Below are positions 9,146 through 17,008 of a DNA stretch of 64,000 bases, piece by piece; position 1 is the stretch's first letter, and each line of letters begins with the position of its first letter. Origin of the DNA: Mesobacillus boroniphilus (GTDB lineage: Bacteria; Bacillota; Bacilli; Bacillales; Cytobacillaceae); assembly GCF_018424685.1 (NCBI RefSeq), contig NZ_QTKX01000001.1, forward strand, positions 1,302,001 through 1,366,000. The letters run 5' to 3'. The translations under genes were made by a program, and so were the position numbers. Below the pieces are notes generated by a model, which was not told the origin of the DNA, did no database searches, and saw only the letters and a program-made list of their open reading frames with translations.

Positions 9146-10345
9146 ATGAAGAAGTCTAAACTGTTATTGATCTTAAGTGTGATGTTTGCTTTGATTTTCA
9201 GCCTTGCCGCTTGCAATAGCTCTGAAAAAACGGATACAGCAGGAACGGATACTGAAGCACAATCAGGAGAAGGTACTATTAATATTGGTTATACAGGGCC
9301 GTTAAGCGGGCCAGCAGCCTTTTATGGAGAACGGACTTTGAATGGCGTGCAAATGGCAGCCGAAGAAATTAACAAGGCCGGCGGAGTTGAAGTAAATGGA
9401 AAGAAGTATAAATTCAATATCGTGTCCTTGGATGACAAGTATTTGCCAAATGAAGCGGGAGCGAACGCAAAGAGACTTTTGCAGGAAAACAAGACACCGA
9501 TTATTTTCACTCCGCACAGTGGTGGTGTGGCTGCTTTGCAAGTGTTTAACCAGCAGGAAAAATTCATTATTGGCGCATACACTAGTGAACCTAAGGTAAC
9601 GGAAGGCGGCAATAAATTAACGGTCAGAATACCTCCTCGTTATGATGGCTACCTTGAGCCATTCACAAATTATACAATGGAGAAATTCGGCAAGAAAATT
9701 GCCTTTCTGCCTACTGCTTCACAGTACGGGAAGGACTGGGCAGAAAAGCTTCAGCCACACTGGGAAAAAGCAGGCGGGAAAGTCGTCTATAACTCATCAA
9801 TCGACTTTGCGAAAGATACTGATTTCTTTACAATCATAACGAATGCCCTGAAGGAGAAGCCTGATGTCTTATTTATCGGAGGACCATCCGAGCCAACAGC
9901 AAAAGTTGCTAAACAAGCGAGAGAACTAGGCTTCAAAGGTGGATTCATTGTCATGGACCAGGCAAAGTTCGATGAAATGAAAAAGGTTACCGGCAGCTAT
10001 GATGTCCTTAATGGAGCGATTGGAGTAATGCCACTTGTCAATTCTGACAGTCCCGGCATTCCCGAATTTGTTAAGAACTATCGGGCAAAACACAATGAGG
10101 ACCCTGGTTCTGAAGCCGGCTTGAACTATATCGCTATGTATGCTTTTGCTGAAGCCATAAAAGCTGCAGGATCAGTAGATGATCCAGAAAAAATCATGGC
10201 GAATATGCAGGATGGTCTGGATAATCTTCCAGAAGACAAAAAAGTATATGTCATTCCAAAGATTGACCCTAATGGTGGATTTGAAGCCGAGCTGATCGTA
10301 GCAGCGATTGAGGATGGGAAGGTTGTTCCAATCAAGGTAGATTAA
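9146..10345 (+). CDS. ABC transporter substrate-binding lipoprotein (Liv/amide-type)
   Basis: Extracellular solute receptor, 399 residues. A signal peptide ends in lipobox LAAC with Cys23 as the lipidation site, followed by a Ser/Thr/Glu-rich linker. The mature part begins with INIGYTGPLSGPAAFYGERT, typical of type I periplasmic-binding folds of the leucine/amide family. It is the last gene of the importer operon, with an 90-base gap after livF and GGGGGAAAG before the ATG. A good terminator follows at 10467. The ligand is unknown; a carboxylic acid is suggested by the neighbours. Confidence 0.93.
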   Translation: MKKSKLLLILSVMFALIFSLAACNSSEKTDTAGTDTEAQSGEGTINIGYTGPLSGPAAFYGERTLNGVQMAAEEINKAGGVEVNGKKYKFNIVSLDDKYLPNEAGANAKRLLQENKTPIIFTPHSGGVAALQVFNQQEKFIIGAYTSEPKVTEGGNKLTVRIPPRYDGYLEPFTNYTMEKFGKKIAFLPTASQYGKDWAEKLQPHWEKAGGKVVYNSSIDFAKDTDFFTIITNALKEKPDVLFIGGPSEPTAKVAKQARELGFKGGFIVMDQAKFDEMKKVTGSYDVLNGAIGVMPLVNSDSPGIPEFVKNYRAKHNEDPGSEAGLNYIAMYAFAEAIKAAGSVDDPEKIMANMQDGLDNLPEDKKVYVIPKIDPNGGFEAELIVAAIEDGKVVPIKVD

Positions 10346-10466
10346 AAGAAAGTTATTTGATCGTTAGTAAATAAAGGACAATTGTTCCAAGTCTTAAGCC
10401 TTTTGTCACAGTTACAATCGCATCCTGCCTGATTTGGATAATACAAAAGAAATGGAATTTGAGAAA

Positions 10467-10495
10467 GCGACAGTTAAAATAACTGCCGCTTTTTT
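10467..10495 (+). terminator. Rho-independent terminator of the importer operon
   Basis: Stem GCGaCAGTTA / TAACTGcCGC with one mismatch and a short loop, followed by TTTTTT. It lies 120 bases after the binding-protein stop and ends the long plus-strand operon. Confidence 0.75.
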
Positions 10496-10574
10496 CTTTG
10501 CTTTCAAGTTTTACGAAGACTTAAAATAGGAAATAAGGTATAACTTGGGTGATTTTCACGAAAGGGGAGAAGTC

Positions 10575-11378
10575 ATGAAGAATAGGATCGGCATAGATGC
10601 TGGAGGGTCATTAATCAAAATAGCTTATGAAGAAAATGGAAGAATGCATTTCCGGAAACAACCAATTGGGGAAATGGATGTTGCACTAGAGTGGCTGAAA
10701 ATGGTTTCCTCAAACAAAACGATTTTCCTGACAGGCGGGAGAGCAGGAAAAATTAAAGCGAATTTTTTTCCGGACGCTGAGATTGTCGATGAATTTACTG
10801 CAGCATGTGAAGGTGCGAATTACTTAATGATGAAGGAAGGATTACATAATAATGAAAAATCCTTGCTCATCAATATTGGAACCGGCACTTCCTGGTTTAA
10901 GCTTGAAGGTGAACACTATGACAGAATTCTTGGAAGCGGAATCGGCGGTGGTACATTTATGGGAATGGGAAAACTTTTGGCCGATCCAAGTGATTTTGCA
11001 AGTCTGGTAAGTTTGTCTGCTTCTGGTAAAAAGGGAACCGTGGACCTGCTGGTGAAGGATATCTATCATCCGGAAGAACCACCAATTCGTGGCGATTTAA
11101 CTGCAAGCAACTTCGCCAAGACAGAAGCAATCCATTCAAGCTCTTCAGCCGACAGAATGGCGTCAGTTTTGAATATGATTACAGAGACCATAACTCTTCT
11201 AACTGTACAAGCTGCTGCTCTACACAGCACAAAGAAAGTCATTTTCATAGGAAGTACACTCGCAGGCAATAAGCCAATGCAAGACAGCCTTGATTCTTAT
11301 TGTAAAATGTCGGGTCTGGACCCAATCTTTCTTCAAAACGGGGAATTCAGCGGAGCAATCGGAGCAATGCTCAAGTAA
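10575..11378 (+). CDS. coaW: Type II pantothenate kinase
   Basis: CoaW, an acetate/hexokinase/Hsp70-fold kinase that phosphorylates pantothenate in the first step of CoA synthesis; the staphylococcal-type enzyme usually escapes feedback inhibition. The 267 residues show the N-terminal phosphate loop GIDAGGSLIKIAY, NIGTGTSW and GSGIGGGTFMGMGKLL. AAAGGGGAG precedes the ATG at 10575; an in-frame ATG at 10545 lacks a ribosome site. It sits alone after a CoA-dependent catabolic operon, which may be coincidence. A strong terminator follows. Confidence 0.92.
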   Translation: MKNRIGIDAGGSLIKIAYEENGRMHFRKQPIGEMDVALEWLKMVSSNKTIFLTGGRAGKIKANFFPDAEIVDEFTAACEGANYLMMKEGLHNNEKSLLINIGTGTSWFKLEGEHYDRILGSGIGGGTFMGMGKLLADPSDFASLVSLSASGKKGTVDLLVKDIYHPEEPPIRGDLTASNFAKTEAIHSSSSADRMASVLNMITETITLLTVQAAALHSTKKVIFIGSTLAGNKPMQDSLDSYCKMSGLDPIFLQNGEFSGAIGAMLK

Positions 11379-11423
11379 TATGAACTTACCTACTAATTAA
11401 AATCGTAAAAAGTAGCCGAATTA

Positions 11424-11458
11424 AAAGAGGAGAATCTATTTTTTAGATTCTCCTCTTT
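11424..11458. terminator. Bidirectional terminator between coaW and the flavin oxidoreductase
   Basis: Near-perfect 15-base stem AAAGAGGAGAATCTA / TAGATTCTCCTCTTT with A-rich and T-rich flanks. It serves the two convergent genes. Confidence 0.85.
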
Positions 11459-11473
11459 CTAACCAGAAGTAAT

Positions 11474-12496
11474 TTAATTCCTTCCTTTAAAAACATCAGA
11501 AACAATTTCAAAGGATTTCAGTCTAGCTTTATGGTCAAATATTTGTGCGTTGATAATCATTTCGTCTGCTTGTGTTTCATCCAGGAATTGCTGCAGCTTA
11601 GTTTTGATGGTTTCTGGGCTTCCAACGATTGATGAACCAATACGGCTGTCCAGCAGCATTTTTTCATACTCGCTGAGCTTGTCTTCCAAGTTCTTGACAG
11701 GGGGGAGCAATGGACTAGGATTATTCCTGAACAGGTTAAGGAACTGCTGCTGCATGGAGGTTGCGAGGAACTCTGCTTCCTCATCCGTTTCGGCAGCAAT
11801 CACGTTTACTCCGACCATTGCGTAAGGCGCTTGCAAATCTTCTGAAGGCTGGAAGCTCCTTCGGTAAAGCTTGAGTGCACCTAATGTATTTTCCGGTGAG
11901 AAATGGCTGGCGAAAGAAAACGGCAAACCTAGTTGTCCCGCAAGCTGTGCACTATAGCCACTTGAGCCTAATAGCCAGATTGGAATGTTCAATCCTTCGC
12001 CGGGAATCGCCCTGACACTTCGATATTGCGAATCGAGTTCCGGATTGAAATATGCACGAAGTTCATCCAATTGCTCAGGGAAATCCTGACCATCACTGCG
12101 ACGTTCGCGCCGTAAGGCATAGGCCGTCACCTGGTCAGTACCCGGAGCGCGTCCTAGTCCAAGGTCGATCCGTCCCGGGAATAGGGATTCAAGCGTACCG
12201 AAATGTTCAGCAATCACCAGTGGAGCATGGTTAGGGAGCATAATCCCGCCCGAGCCAACTTTAATGGAGGTTGTTCCCGCTGCAACATGGCCGATTACAA
12301 CCGAGGTAGCTGAACTTGCGATGCCAGGCATGTTATGGTGCTCTGCTAACCAATAGCGGTTGTATCCCCAACTTTCAGCATGCTGGGCAAGGTCAAGTGT
12401 GTTTTTGAGCGCATGTGCAGCTGTGCCGCCTTCAAGAATCGGGGACAAGTCAAGCACGGAATATTTGATATCGTTTATACGTTTGTTGTCGGTCAT
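11474..12496 (-). CDS. LLM-class flavin-dependent oxidoreductase (luciferase-like)
   Basis: Luciferase-like monooxygenase fold, about 340 residues, using reduced FMN. Visible landmarks are [29 protein letters not shown], the loop [11 protein letters not shown] and [12 protein letters not shown], as in the Bacillus YvbT-type group. The start at 12496 is preferred because AAGGA lies about ten bases upstream; an ATG six codons earlier lacks a ribosome site. It is a single-gene unit. Substrate is unknown. Confidence 0.9.
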   Translation of the reverse strand: MTDNKRINDIKYSVLDLSPILEGGTAAHALKNTLDLAQHAESWGYNRYWLAEHHNMPGIASSATSVVIGHVAAGTTSIKVGSGGIMLPNHAPLVIAEHFGTLESLFPGRIDLGLGRAPGTDQVTAYALRRERRSDGQDFPEQLDELRAYFNPELDSQYRSVRAIPGEGLNIPIWLLGSSGYSAQLAGQLGLPFSFASHFSPENTLGALKLYRRSFQPSEDLQAPYAMVGVNVIAAETDEEAEFLATSMQQQFLNLFRNNPSPLLPPVKNLEDKLSEYEKMLLDSRIGSSIVGSPETIKTKLQQFLDETQADEMIINAQIFDHKARLKSFEIVSDVFKGRN

Positions 12497-12674
12497 TTTT
12501 CCATCTTCCTTCATTGAATAATATTAACTGCCAGGAGTAGCCTTTTTCCTGTTCCCAGCGTTTATACAATTCAATAGTACCAATAATCTTTCGGTAATCA
12601 AAATAAAATGATTTGAGATATTAGGAATGAGAACATTTAAAAGAGGGGGGTGAGGAGGGATGCGGGGAACAAGC

Positions 12675-13403
12675 TTATCTTTTTAAGGATAGGTATTCAT
12701 AAACCTCCCGCAAGTTCTGGTAACCATGCTCCTGGGCTTTTTTTATATAGAATGCCCAAAGCTTCGCTGCCATTTTAGCATCCGCCAATGCATGATGCCT
12801 ATTTTTCACTTCAATCCCGCACTCAAGGCAAATTTGTTCCAAAGGCAGGGAATTAACAACGGGCTGGAATATTCTGATCAAAAATGAAGTATCAATTACT
12901 CTGTGTTCAAAATTTAAGCGTAAATGATTGCTTGTGAATTTCTTCATAAAGGCTTGCTCATGTTTTGCATGGTGAGCTACAAGTACTGAGCTGCCTATGA
13001 AATTTAAAAATTCCATCAGGGCTTGTGAAGTTTTCGGGGCAGTCAAGAGCTCTTCCTCAGTAATAGAAGTCAGCTTAAGGACATCAGTAGGCACTGAAAT
13101 TTCAGGGTTGATTAATGAATAAAACACCTCATTTTCAAGTACTGTGGACCCAATCACTTTGACAGCTCCGATAGAGATGATTCTATCGCCTTTTTCAGGA
13201 TAAAAGCCTGTTGTCTCAAGGTCAAAAACTACGACTGGCAATTCTTCCAATGGACAGTCAAGGCTATTTCCTTCCTTCATTTCTTTTTGAAGCTGTCTTA
13301 AAAACGACATTTGCTGTGGATTTGAGTGTGTTGGCATTCCGGCATAGATGTTCGATCCAAGCTTCCCGGTCATTTGCCGAAAGAAACGAATCATATCATT
13401 CAT
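12675..13403 (-). CDS. DnaQ-like 3'-5' exonuclease (DEDDh)
   Basis: Exonuclease of the DNA polymerase III epsilon-like family. ExoI motif VVFDLETTGFYP, ExoII region around LVAHHAKHEQAFM, and ExoIII HHALADAKMAAKL give the DEDDh residue set. The N-terminal 60 residues are not part of the nuclease core. A possible GTG start at 13418 overlaps the preceding gene stop, but the near-ideal AAGGAAGTGA covers that GTG, so the ATG at 13403 is more likely. It is translationally coupled to the DUF294 gene. Whether it acts on DNA, RNA or small nucleotides is open. Confidence 0.88.
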   Translation of the reverse strand: MNDMIRFFRQMTGKLGSNIYAGMPTHSNPQQMSFLRQLQKEMKEGNSLDCPLEELPVVVFDLETTGFYPEKGDRIISIGAVKVIGSTVLENEVFYSLINPEISVPTDVLKLTSITEEELLTAPKTSQALMEFLNFIGSSVLVAHHAKHEQAFMKKFTSNHLRLNFEHRVIDTSFLIRIFQPVVNSLPLEQICLECGIEVKNRHHALADAKMAAKLWAFYIKKAQEHGYQNLREVYEYLSLKR

Positions 13404-13414
13404 TCCCAAAAAAA

Positions 13415-14383
13415 TCACTTCCTTTCAAGCAGCTTTCTGACATGTTCATAAAATTGTTCACCAACTTTAAGAATCTCCTTTAATGCTTTCTTTTCATCTT
13501 TAGCAAGCTTATTAATGTTAACGTAGTGCCCGGAGTCATAATCCCTGTGACTTCCATGTTTAAGGCGATAGTCAAGCAGTGCAGAAAAATTACGGCTGTA
13601 CAAAGATTTATCTTGATGTGGCATCACGACGTCAGATAAAAGACTGATACGGGAGAGAGTCGGAGTTTCTTTTATCCCTTCGTAAAATGACAACAGCCTT
13701 GCTGCATTTACAAAGGGGAAAAACGCTGTCTCCTTTAGATTAATAGATCCAGTAAAAGCGCCATGAGTTTCTACAAGCAGCTGACCAAGTACTCCGACCC
13801 CTTTTTTAAGAAACATTGTGTTATGAAGCATTCTTAACAGCAATTGCTCTCTTTTAACTTCATCAAAGGCTTTTTCTTTCAAGATATTTAATAGGCTATG
13901 GTCGCCATAGATGGTCCTGGCATCGGCGAATATAAGCAAATATCGAATTGACTCCCATGAAGATACACCAACCCAAAGTCCAAGTTGATTCTCCCAATCC
14001 TTCAGAGATTTACACCACAATGGATTGCTGGCCATAACAGAGCCGGAACATTTTTTATAGCCAGCCAGATCTAATCCTTCTGCAATCTCTTTACCTAACT
14101 TTAAAAAGTACTCCTGTGATTCATTACTGTTTGTTTTGAAAACAAGTCCGTGGTCCTGGTCACTCCAAATAGATTGCTCCATCCGCCCAGCACTGCCCAT
14201 GACGAAGAAACAGAAAGGGGAAGGGGGGTTCCCGAATTCCTTTGACAATTTGCTTACTGCAGCAGATATGACTTGTTCATAGATTAAGTCATGGAAATGA
14301 TTTAATTGATCATTGCTAAAAGTTACGTCAGACAGCCCTCTGGCTCTAATTGCATTTATATTTGAATAGTCATTGAAGTTCAT
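13415..14383 (-). CDS. DUF294-type nucleotidyltransferase-like protein
   Basis: Predicted nucleotidyltransferase with a helical substrate-binding C-terminal domain (DUF294 and DUF294_C, related to GlnD), 322 residues. The active-site signature GSAGRMEQSIWSDQDHGLVF carries the Gly-Ser and paired acidic residues of the polymerase-beta fold. Many relatives have N-terminal cyclic-nucleotide or CBS domains; this one has neither and begins almost directly with the transferase domain. AAAGGAGG precedes the ATG. Its end overlaps the exonuclease region. Target and product are unknown. Confidence 0.82.
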   Translation of the reverse strand: MNFNDYSNINAIRARGLSDVTFSNDQLNHFHDLIYEQVISAAVSKLSKEFGNPPSPFCFFVMGSAGRMEQSIWSDQDHGLVFKTNSNESQEYFLKLGKEIAEGLDLAGYKKCSGSVMASNPLWCKSLKDWENQLGLWVGVSSWESIRYLLIFADARTIYGDHSLLNILKEKAFDEVKREQLLLRMLHNTMFLKKGVGVLGQLLVETHGAFTGSINLKETAFFPFVNAARLLSFYEGIKETPTLSRISLLSDVVMPHQDKSLYSRNFSALLDYRLKHGSHRDYDSGHYVNINKLAKDEKKALKEILKVGEQFYEHVRKLLERK

Positions 14384-14417
14384 AAGTCGGACGTCCTCCT
14401 TTCTCCATTAATAAAAG

Positions 14418-14593
14418 GGTTGTTTTCGCATTGATTGTTGCTTTTCGAAATCATTATAATATCCGCGTTCTTTTTTAGAATCGGAGCTCTTTTCAAGGAG
14501 ATTACCGAATAGGGAATGAATTAGTAATCATAAAAACCCAGGTACCGGTTTTTACTTTTGATTGTGAAAGCAACAGAGTTAACGAAAAGAGCC
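14418..14593. mobile_element. MITE-like inverted-repeat element, copy A
   Basis: A 176-base element lies between the amtB terminator and the DUF294 gene. Its ends are related in inverted orientation: the left end reads GGTTGTTTTCGCATTGATTG and the right end, reverse-complemented, reads GGCTCTTTTCGTTAACTCTG; both continue with TTGCTTT. The same ends and an internal AAAACCCAG block occur at 46360-46528. Flanks TAATAAAA and TAATCAAAA suggest a target duplication. There is no coding capacity. Confidence 0.6.
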
Positions 14594-14605
14594 TAATCAA
14601 AAGAC

Positions 14606-14629
14606 GGCTGGCCCGCAATAGGGGCCGCC
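14606..14629 (-). terminator. Probable terminator of amtB
   Basis: GC-rich hairpin GGC-GGCCC / GGGCC-GCC with one bulged base, followed on the minus strand by GTCTTTTG. It lies just past the amtB stop. Confidence 0.55.
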
Positions 14630-14655
14630 GCTCAATAATCTCAAACTTCAATAAT

Positions 14656-15975
14656 CTAATTGACAGATGGATGCTGTGAACTCAAAGGGACATTGGCAGT
14701 GCCGGTGACCTCGATTGATCCCTTTGCTGCTGCTTCTTTATTGACCAATTCCGGATATCCATAGCTTCCGTGTTCACTAATATCCAGGCCAATGATTTCT
14801 TCCTCTTCTGTTACCCTCAAGCCCTTCATTGCTACCTTCATAATCGATAAGATGATATAAGATACGATGAAAGCGAAGGCACCCGAGGCCACAACTCCCA
14901 ACGCCTGTACTCCCAGCTGTTCAAAACCTCCTCCATAAAACAAACCTGGTTTCCCAACTGTGGCTAACTCGGGGGTTGCAAAGAATCCTGTTGATAAAGT
15001 TCCCCAAACACCAGCCGTACCGTGTACTGAAAGCGCAAAGATAGGATCATCTATCTTTCTGCTTTCAAAGAAGCGAATACTATAGAAAACAAGGATGCCG
15101 GCAATCAGTCCGATGACAACCGCTGCCCAAGTATCAACAAAAGCACAGGATGCCGTAATGGCCACTAGACCTGCGAGCGCTCCGTTAAGCATCATTGGAA
15201 CATCAGCTTTGCCTACTACAATCCATGATATGAGCATGGCTGCAACCGTACCAGCAGCTGCCGCAAGATTCGTGTTGAGAGCAACAAACCCAAAGAATGC
15301 TCCATCAACAGAAACAGTGCTTCCTGCATTAAACCCAAACCAGCCAACCCATAATAACAATACGCTCAATGCTGTGAAGACCTGATTGTGACCTTCAATA
15401 TTATTAGCTGAACCATCTTTATTGTATTTTCCAATACGCGGCTTTAGAAGAATGGTTGCTGCCAGAGCTGCCATTGCACCAGTAAGATGGACAACAGTTG
15501 AACCAGCAAAATCCTGTTTTCCATGTTCTGCAAGCCAGCCGCCGCCCCAAATCCAATGGGCGATGAACGGATAAACTAATACTGAGAATAGAAGTGCAAA
15601 AACAAGATATACAGATAATTTTGCTCTCTCAGCAAATCCGCCAAAGGCAATCGTTAAAGATATCCCGGCGAATGCCAGTTGAAATAGAAAGAATACAGCC
15701 CCTGAAAGTCCTAAACCCTCTATATCATAGCCTGAATAGAAAAAGTCCGAGAATCCCAAAATCGAGTTACCTTCTCCAAAAATAAGACCATAACCTACAG
15801 CCCAGAAAACAATTGATGAAATCCCAAATGTCAAAATCGTTTTTCCGGCAATGTGGCCGGCATTCTTCATTCGTGTTGATCCTGTTTCAAGCAGGATGAA
15901 ACCTCCAATCATCAAAATAACTAAAACTGCGGAAATCATAACCCATAGACTATTCATTAAAAATACCGTATCCAT
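14656..15975 (-). CDS. amtB: Ammonium transporter AmtB (NrgA)
   Basis: Ammonium channel, 439 residues with eleven membrane segments. The pore histidines are in STVVHLTGA and LSVHGTAGVW, and the cytosolic tail ends in a short Ser-rich stretch. The ATG at 15975 follows GGGAGAGG; an in-frame ATG six codons earlier does not. A TnrA box at 16047-16063 lies about 80 bases upstream, a distance fitting activation under nitrogen limitation as for B. subtilis nrgA. No glnK (nrgB) partner follows; copy A of the inverted-repeat element occupies that position. Confidence 0.95.
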   Translation of the reverse strand: MDTVFLMNSLWVMISAVLVILMIGGFILLETGSTRMKNAGHIAGKTILTFGISSIVFWAVGYGLIFGEGNSILGFSDFFYSGYDIEGLGLSGAVFFLFQLAFAGISLTIAFGGFAERAKLSVYLVFALLFSVLVYPFIAHWIWGGGWLAEHGKQDFAGSTVVHLTGAMAALAATILLKPRIGKYNKDGSANNIEGHNQVFTALSVLLLWVGWFGFNAGSTVSVDGAFFGFVALNTNLAAAAGTVAAMLISWIVVGKADVPMMLNGALAGLVAITASCAFVDTWAAVVIGLIAGILVFYSIRFFESRKIDDPIFALSVHGTAGVWGTLSTGFFATPELATVGKPGLFYGGGFEQLGVQALGVVASGAFAFIVSYIILSIMKVAMKGLRVTEEEEIIGLDISEHGSYGYPELVNKEAAAKGSIEVTGTANVPLSSQHPSVN

Positions 15976-16046
15976 TTGTGCCTCTCCCTTCAAATTGTGA
16001 ATGTAGTTTGTATTCTCGCATGTATTTTTTAATCAATCTACAGTTG

Positions 16047-16063
16047 TGTAAGAAAACCTCACA
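16047..16063 (-). promoter_or_regulatory. TnrA/GlnR box upstream of amtB
   Basis: The plus-strand reading TGTAAGAAAACCTCACA fits TGTNA-N7-TNACA. On the minus strand it matches TGTNANAWWWTMTNACA at all specified positions but one. It lies between tnrA and amtB. Confidence 0.8.
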
Positions 16064-16083
16064 TGTTTTTTGGATAAAAAGAA

Positions 16084-16107
16084 AAAACCTCCAATTTTGA
16101 AGGTTTT
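16084..16107 (-). terminator. Terminator of tnrA
   Basis: Stem AAAACCT / AGGTTTT with a ten-base loop and TTTTTTC on the minus strand, immediately after the tnrA stop. Confidence 0.65.
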
Positions 16108-16112
16108 ATAGT

Positions 16113-16436
16113 TTAGTATTTTCGAACGCCGAAACGGGCATTCAATTGTCCCTGGATCATTTTCTTATGAGCTTCTTCATCAGTCCGTTTCTTTTCTCGA
16201 ATCATTTCCTGCCGTATTTCGTATGTCTGGACACCGTCTTCGATTTTATTGGCAATCTCGACTAATTGTTCAACGTCAGCAAAAGAATATCTCCTGCTGC
16301 CACCAGGTGTCCGGTCCGGGAATATCAGCTTCCTTTCTTCGTAATAACGAATCTGCCGTTCTGAAAGTCCGGTTAATTCTTTTACAATTCCTATCGTGAT
16401 TACTTTTTTGTCTTTATAAGAAGATTCATTTGCCAA
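16113..16436 (-). CDS. tnrA: Nitrogen-sensing regulator TnrA (MerR family)
   Basis: MerR-type regulator of 107 residues that controls nitrogen-limitation genes and is held inactive by feedback-inhibited glutamine synthetase. The N-terminal winged helix has [20 protein letters not shown] and [12 protein letters not shown], and the short C-terminal tail [11 protein letters not shown] matches the TnrA glutamine-synthetase-binding tail rather than the longer GlnR one. The start is TTG at 16436, with GGTGA upstream; the nearby ATG is out of frame. A perfect TnrA box at 16475-16491 implies autoregulation. Confidence 0.93.
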   Translation of the reverse strand: MANESSYKDKKVITIGIVKELTGLSERQIRYYEERKLIFPDRTPGGSRRYSFADVEQLVEIANKIEDGVQTYEIRQEMIREKKRTDEEAHKKMIQGQLNARFGVRKY

Positions 16437-16474
16437 CCTAATTCACCACGTTTCAATGGGGGTAATTTATATTA

Positions 16475-16491
16475 TGTTATATTTTCTCACA
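16475..16491 (-). promoter_or_regulatory. Perfect TnrA box upstream of tnrA
   Basis: TGTTATATTTTCTCACA matches the TnrA consensus at every specified position. It lies 39 bases before the tnrA start codon, close to AT-rich candidate -10 hexamers. Whether binding activates or represses cannot be decided without the transcription start. Confidence 0.85.
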
Positions 16492-16525
16492 TGAGACTTC
16501 TTTTAGCAAAGATTAACTTTAAAGC

Positions 16526-16678
16526 TCATTTATTTAGGCCTTTACTGATATTTTTAAGTTCCGTAATCGTTAATTTTTTTAAATCTTCTTCAGTTTCGTC
16601 AGTAATTCCTGAAGTAAGCAGGTGGCGAATATAATGGTCCTTTAGCTTTTCAACTGCAGAACGTAAATGAAATGACAT
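16526..16678 (-). CDS. FbpA-like small protein (Fur-regulated basic protein A family)
   Basis: A 50-residue protein beginning MSFHLRSAVEKLKDHYIRHL and containing LTITELKNI. The pattern of LR-AVEK-K--YI--L followed by an LT-SEL helix matches the FbpA family, small proteins that in B. subtilis help with the iron-sparing response. GGGGGG six bases upstream of the ATG is a clear ribosome site. It is the second gene of a two-gene unit. I see no convincing full Fur box upstream, so iron control is inferred from the family only. Confidence 0.65.
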   Translation of the reverse strand: MSFHLRSAVEKLKDHYIRHLLTSGITDETEEDLKKLTITELKNISKGLNK

Positions 16679-16690
16679 ATTATATCCCCC

Positions 16691-16834
16691 CTAATAAAAA
16701 TCATTTTGCACTGCCCTTAACAGTTCCTGTGCATGATTTCCTTGTCTATTCAATAGCTCCTCGAATAATTCATCCCGGTATGCATCAATCAAGATTATTA
16801 AGTAAGCCAAATTCAAATCCTTTCGTTGGTCCAT
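16691..16834 (-). CDS. Small hypothetical protein, 47 residues
   Basis: Short acidic helical protein starting MDQRKDLNLAYLIILIDAYR and ending in QNDFY. AAAAGGGGAACG precedes the ATG, and its stop lies 12 bases before the start of the FbpA-like gene, whose ribosome site follows directly, so the two are a unit. I do not recognise a family. Good ribosome site and compact arrangement argue that it is real. Confidence 0.5.
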   Translation of the reverse strand: MDQRKDLNLAYLIILIDAYRDELFEELLNRQGNHAQELLRAVQNDFY

Positions 16835-17008
16835 TTTCGTTCCCCTTTTCCATTTAAATGGGTTACCTTTAATTTTTTTATCATAAGGGGATTTTAAATT
16901 GCAGTCAGTAAATGTGTTAGGATTTCTGACCAGATTTTTCGTTGATGACTAATGAATACATAAGAAAAAGGTAAACCTATAATGATTTGTCCATAAGGAG
17001 GAATAAAG

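Noticed and set aside
16835..17008. A Fur box upstream of the FbpA-like unit
   Set aside because: Only a partial TGATAA half-site is visible; the symmetrical 7-1-7 pattern is not met.
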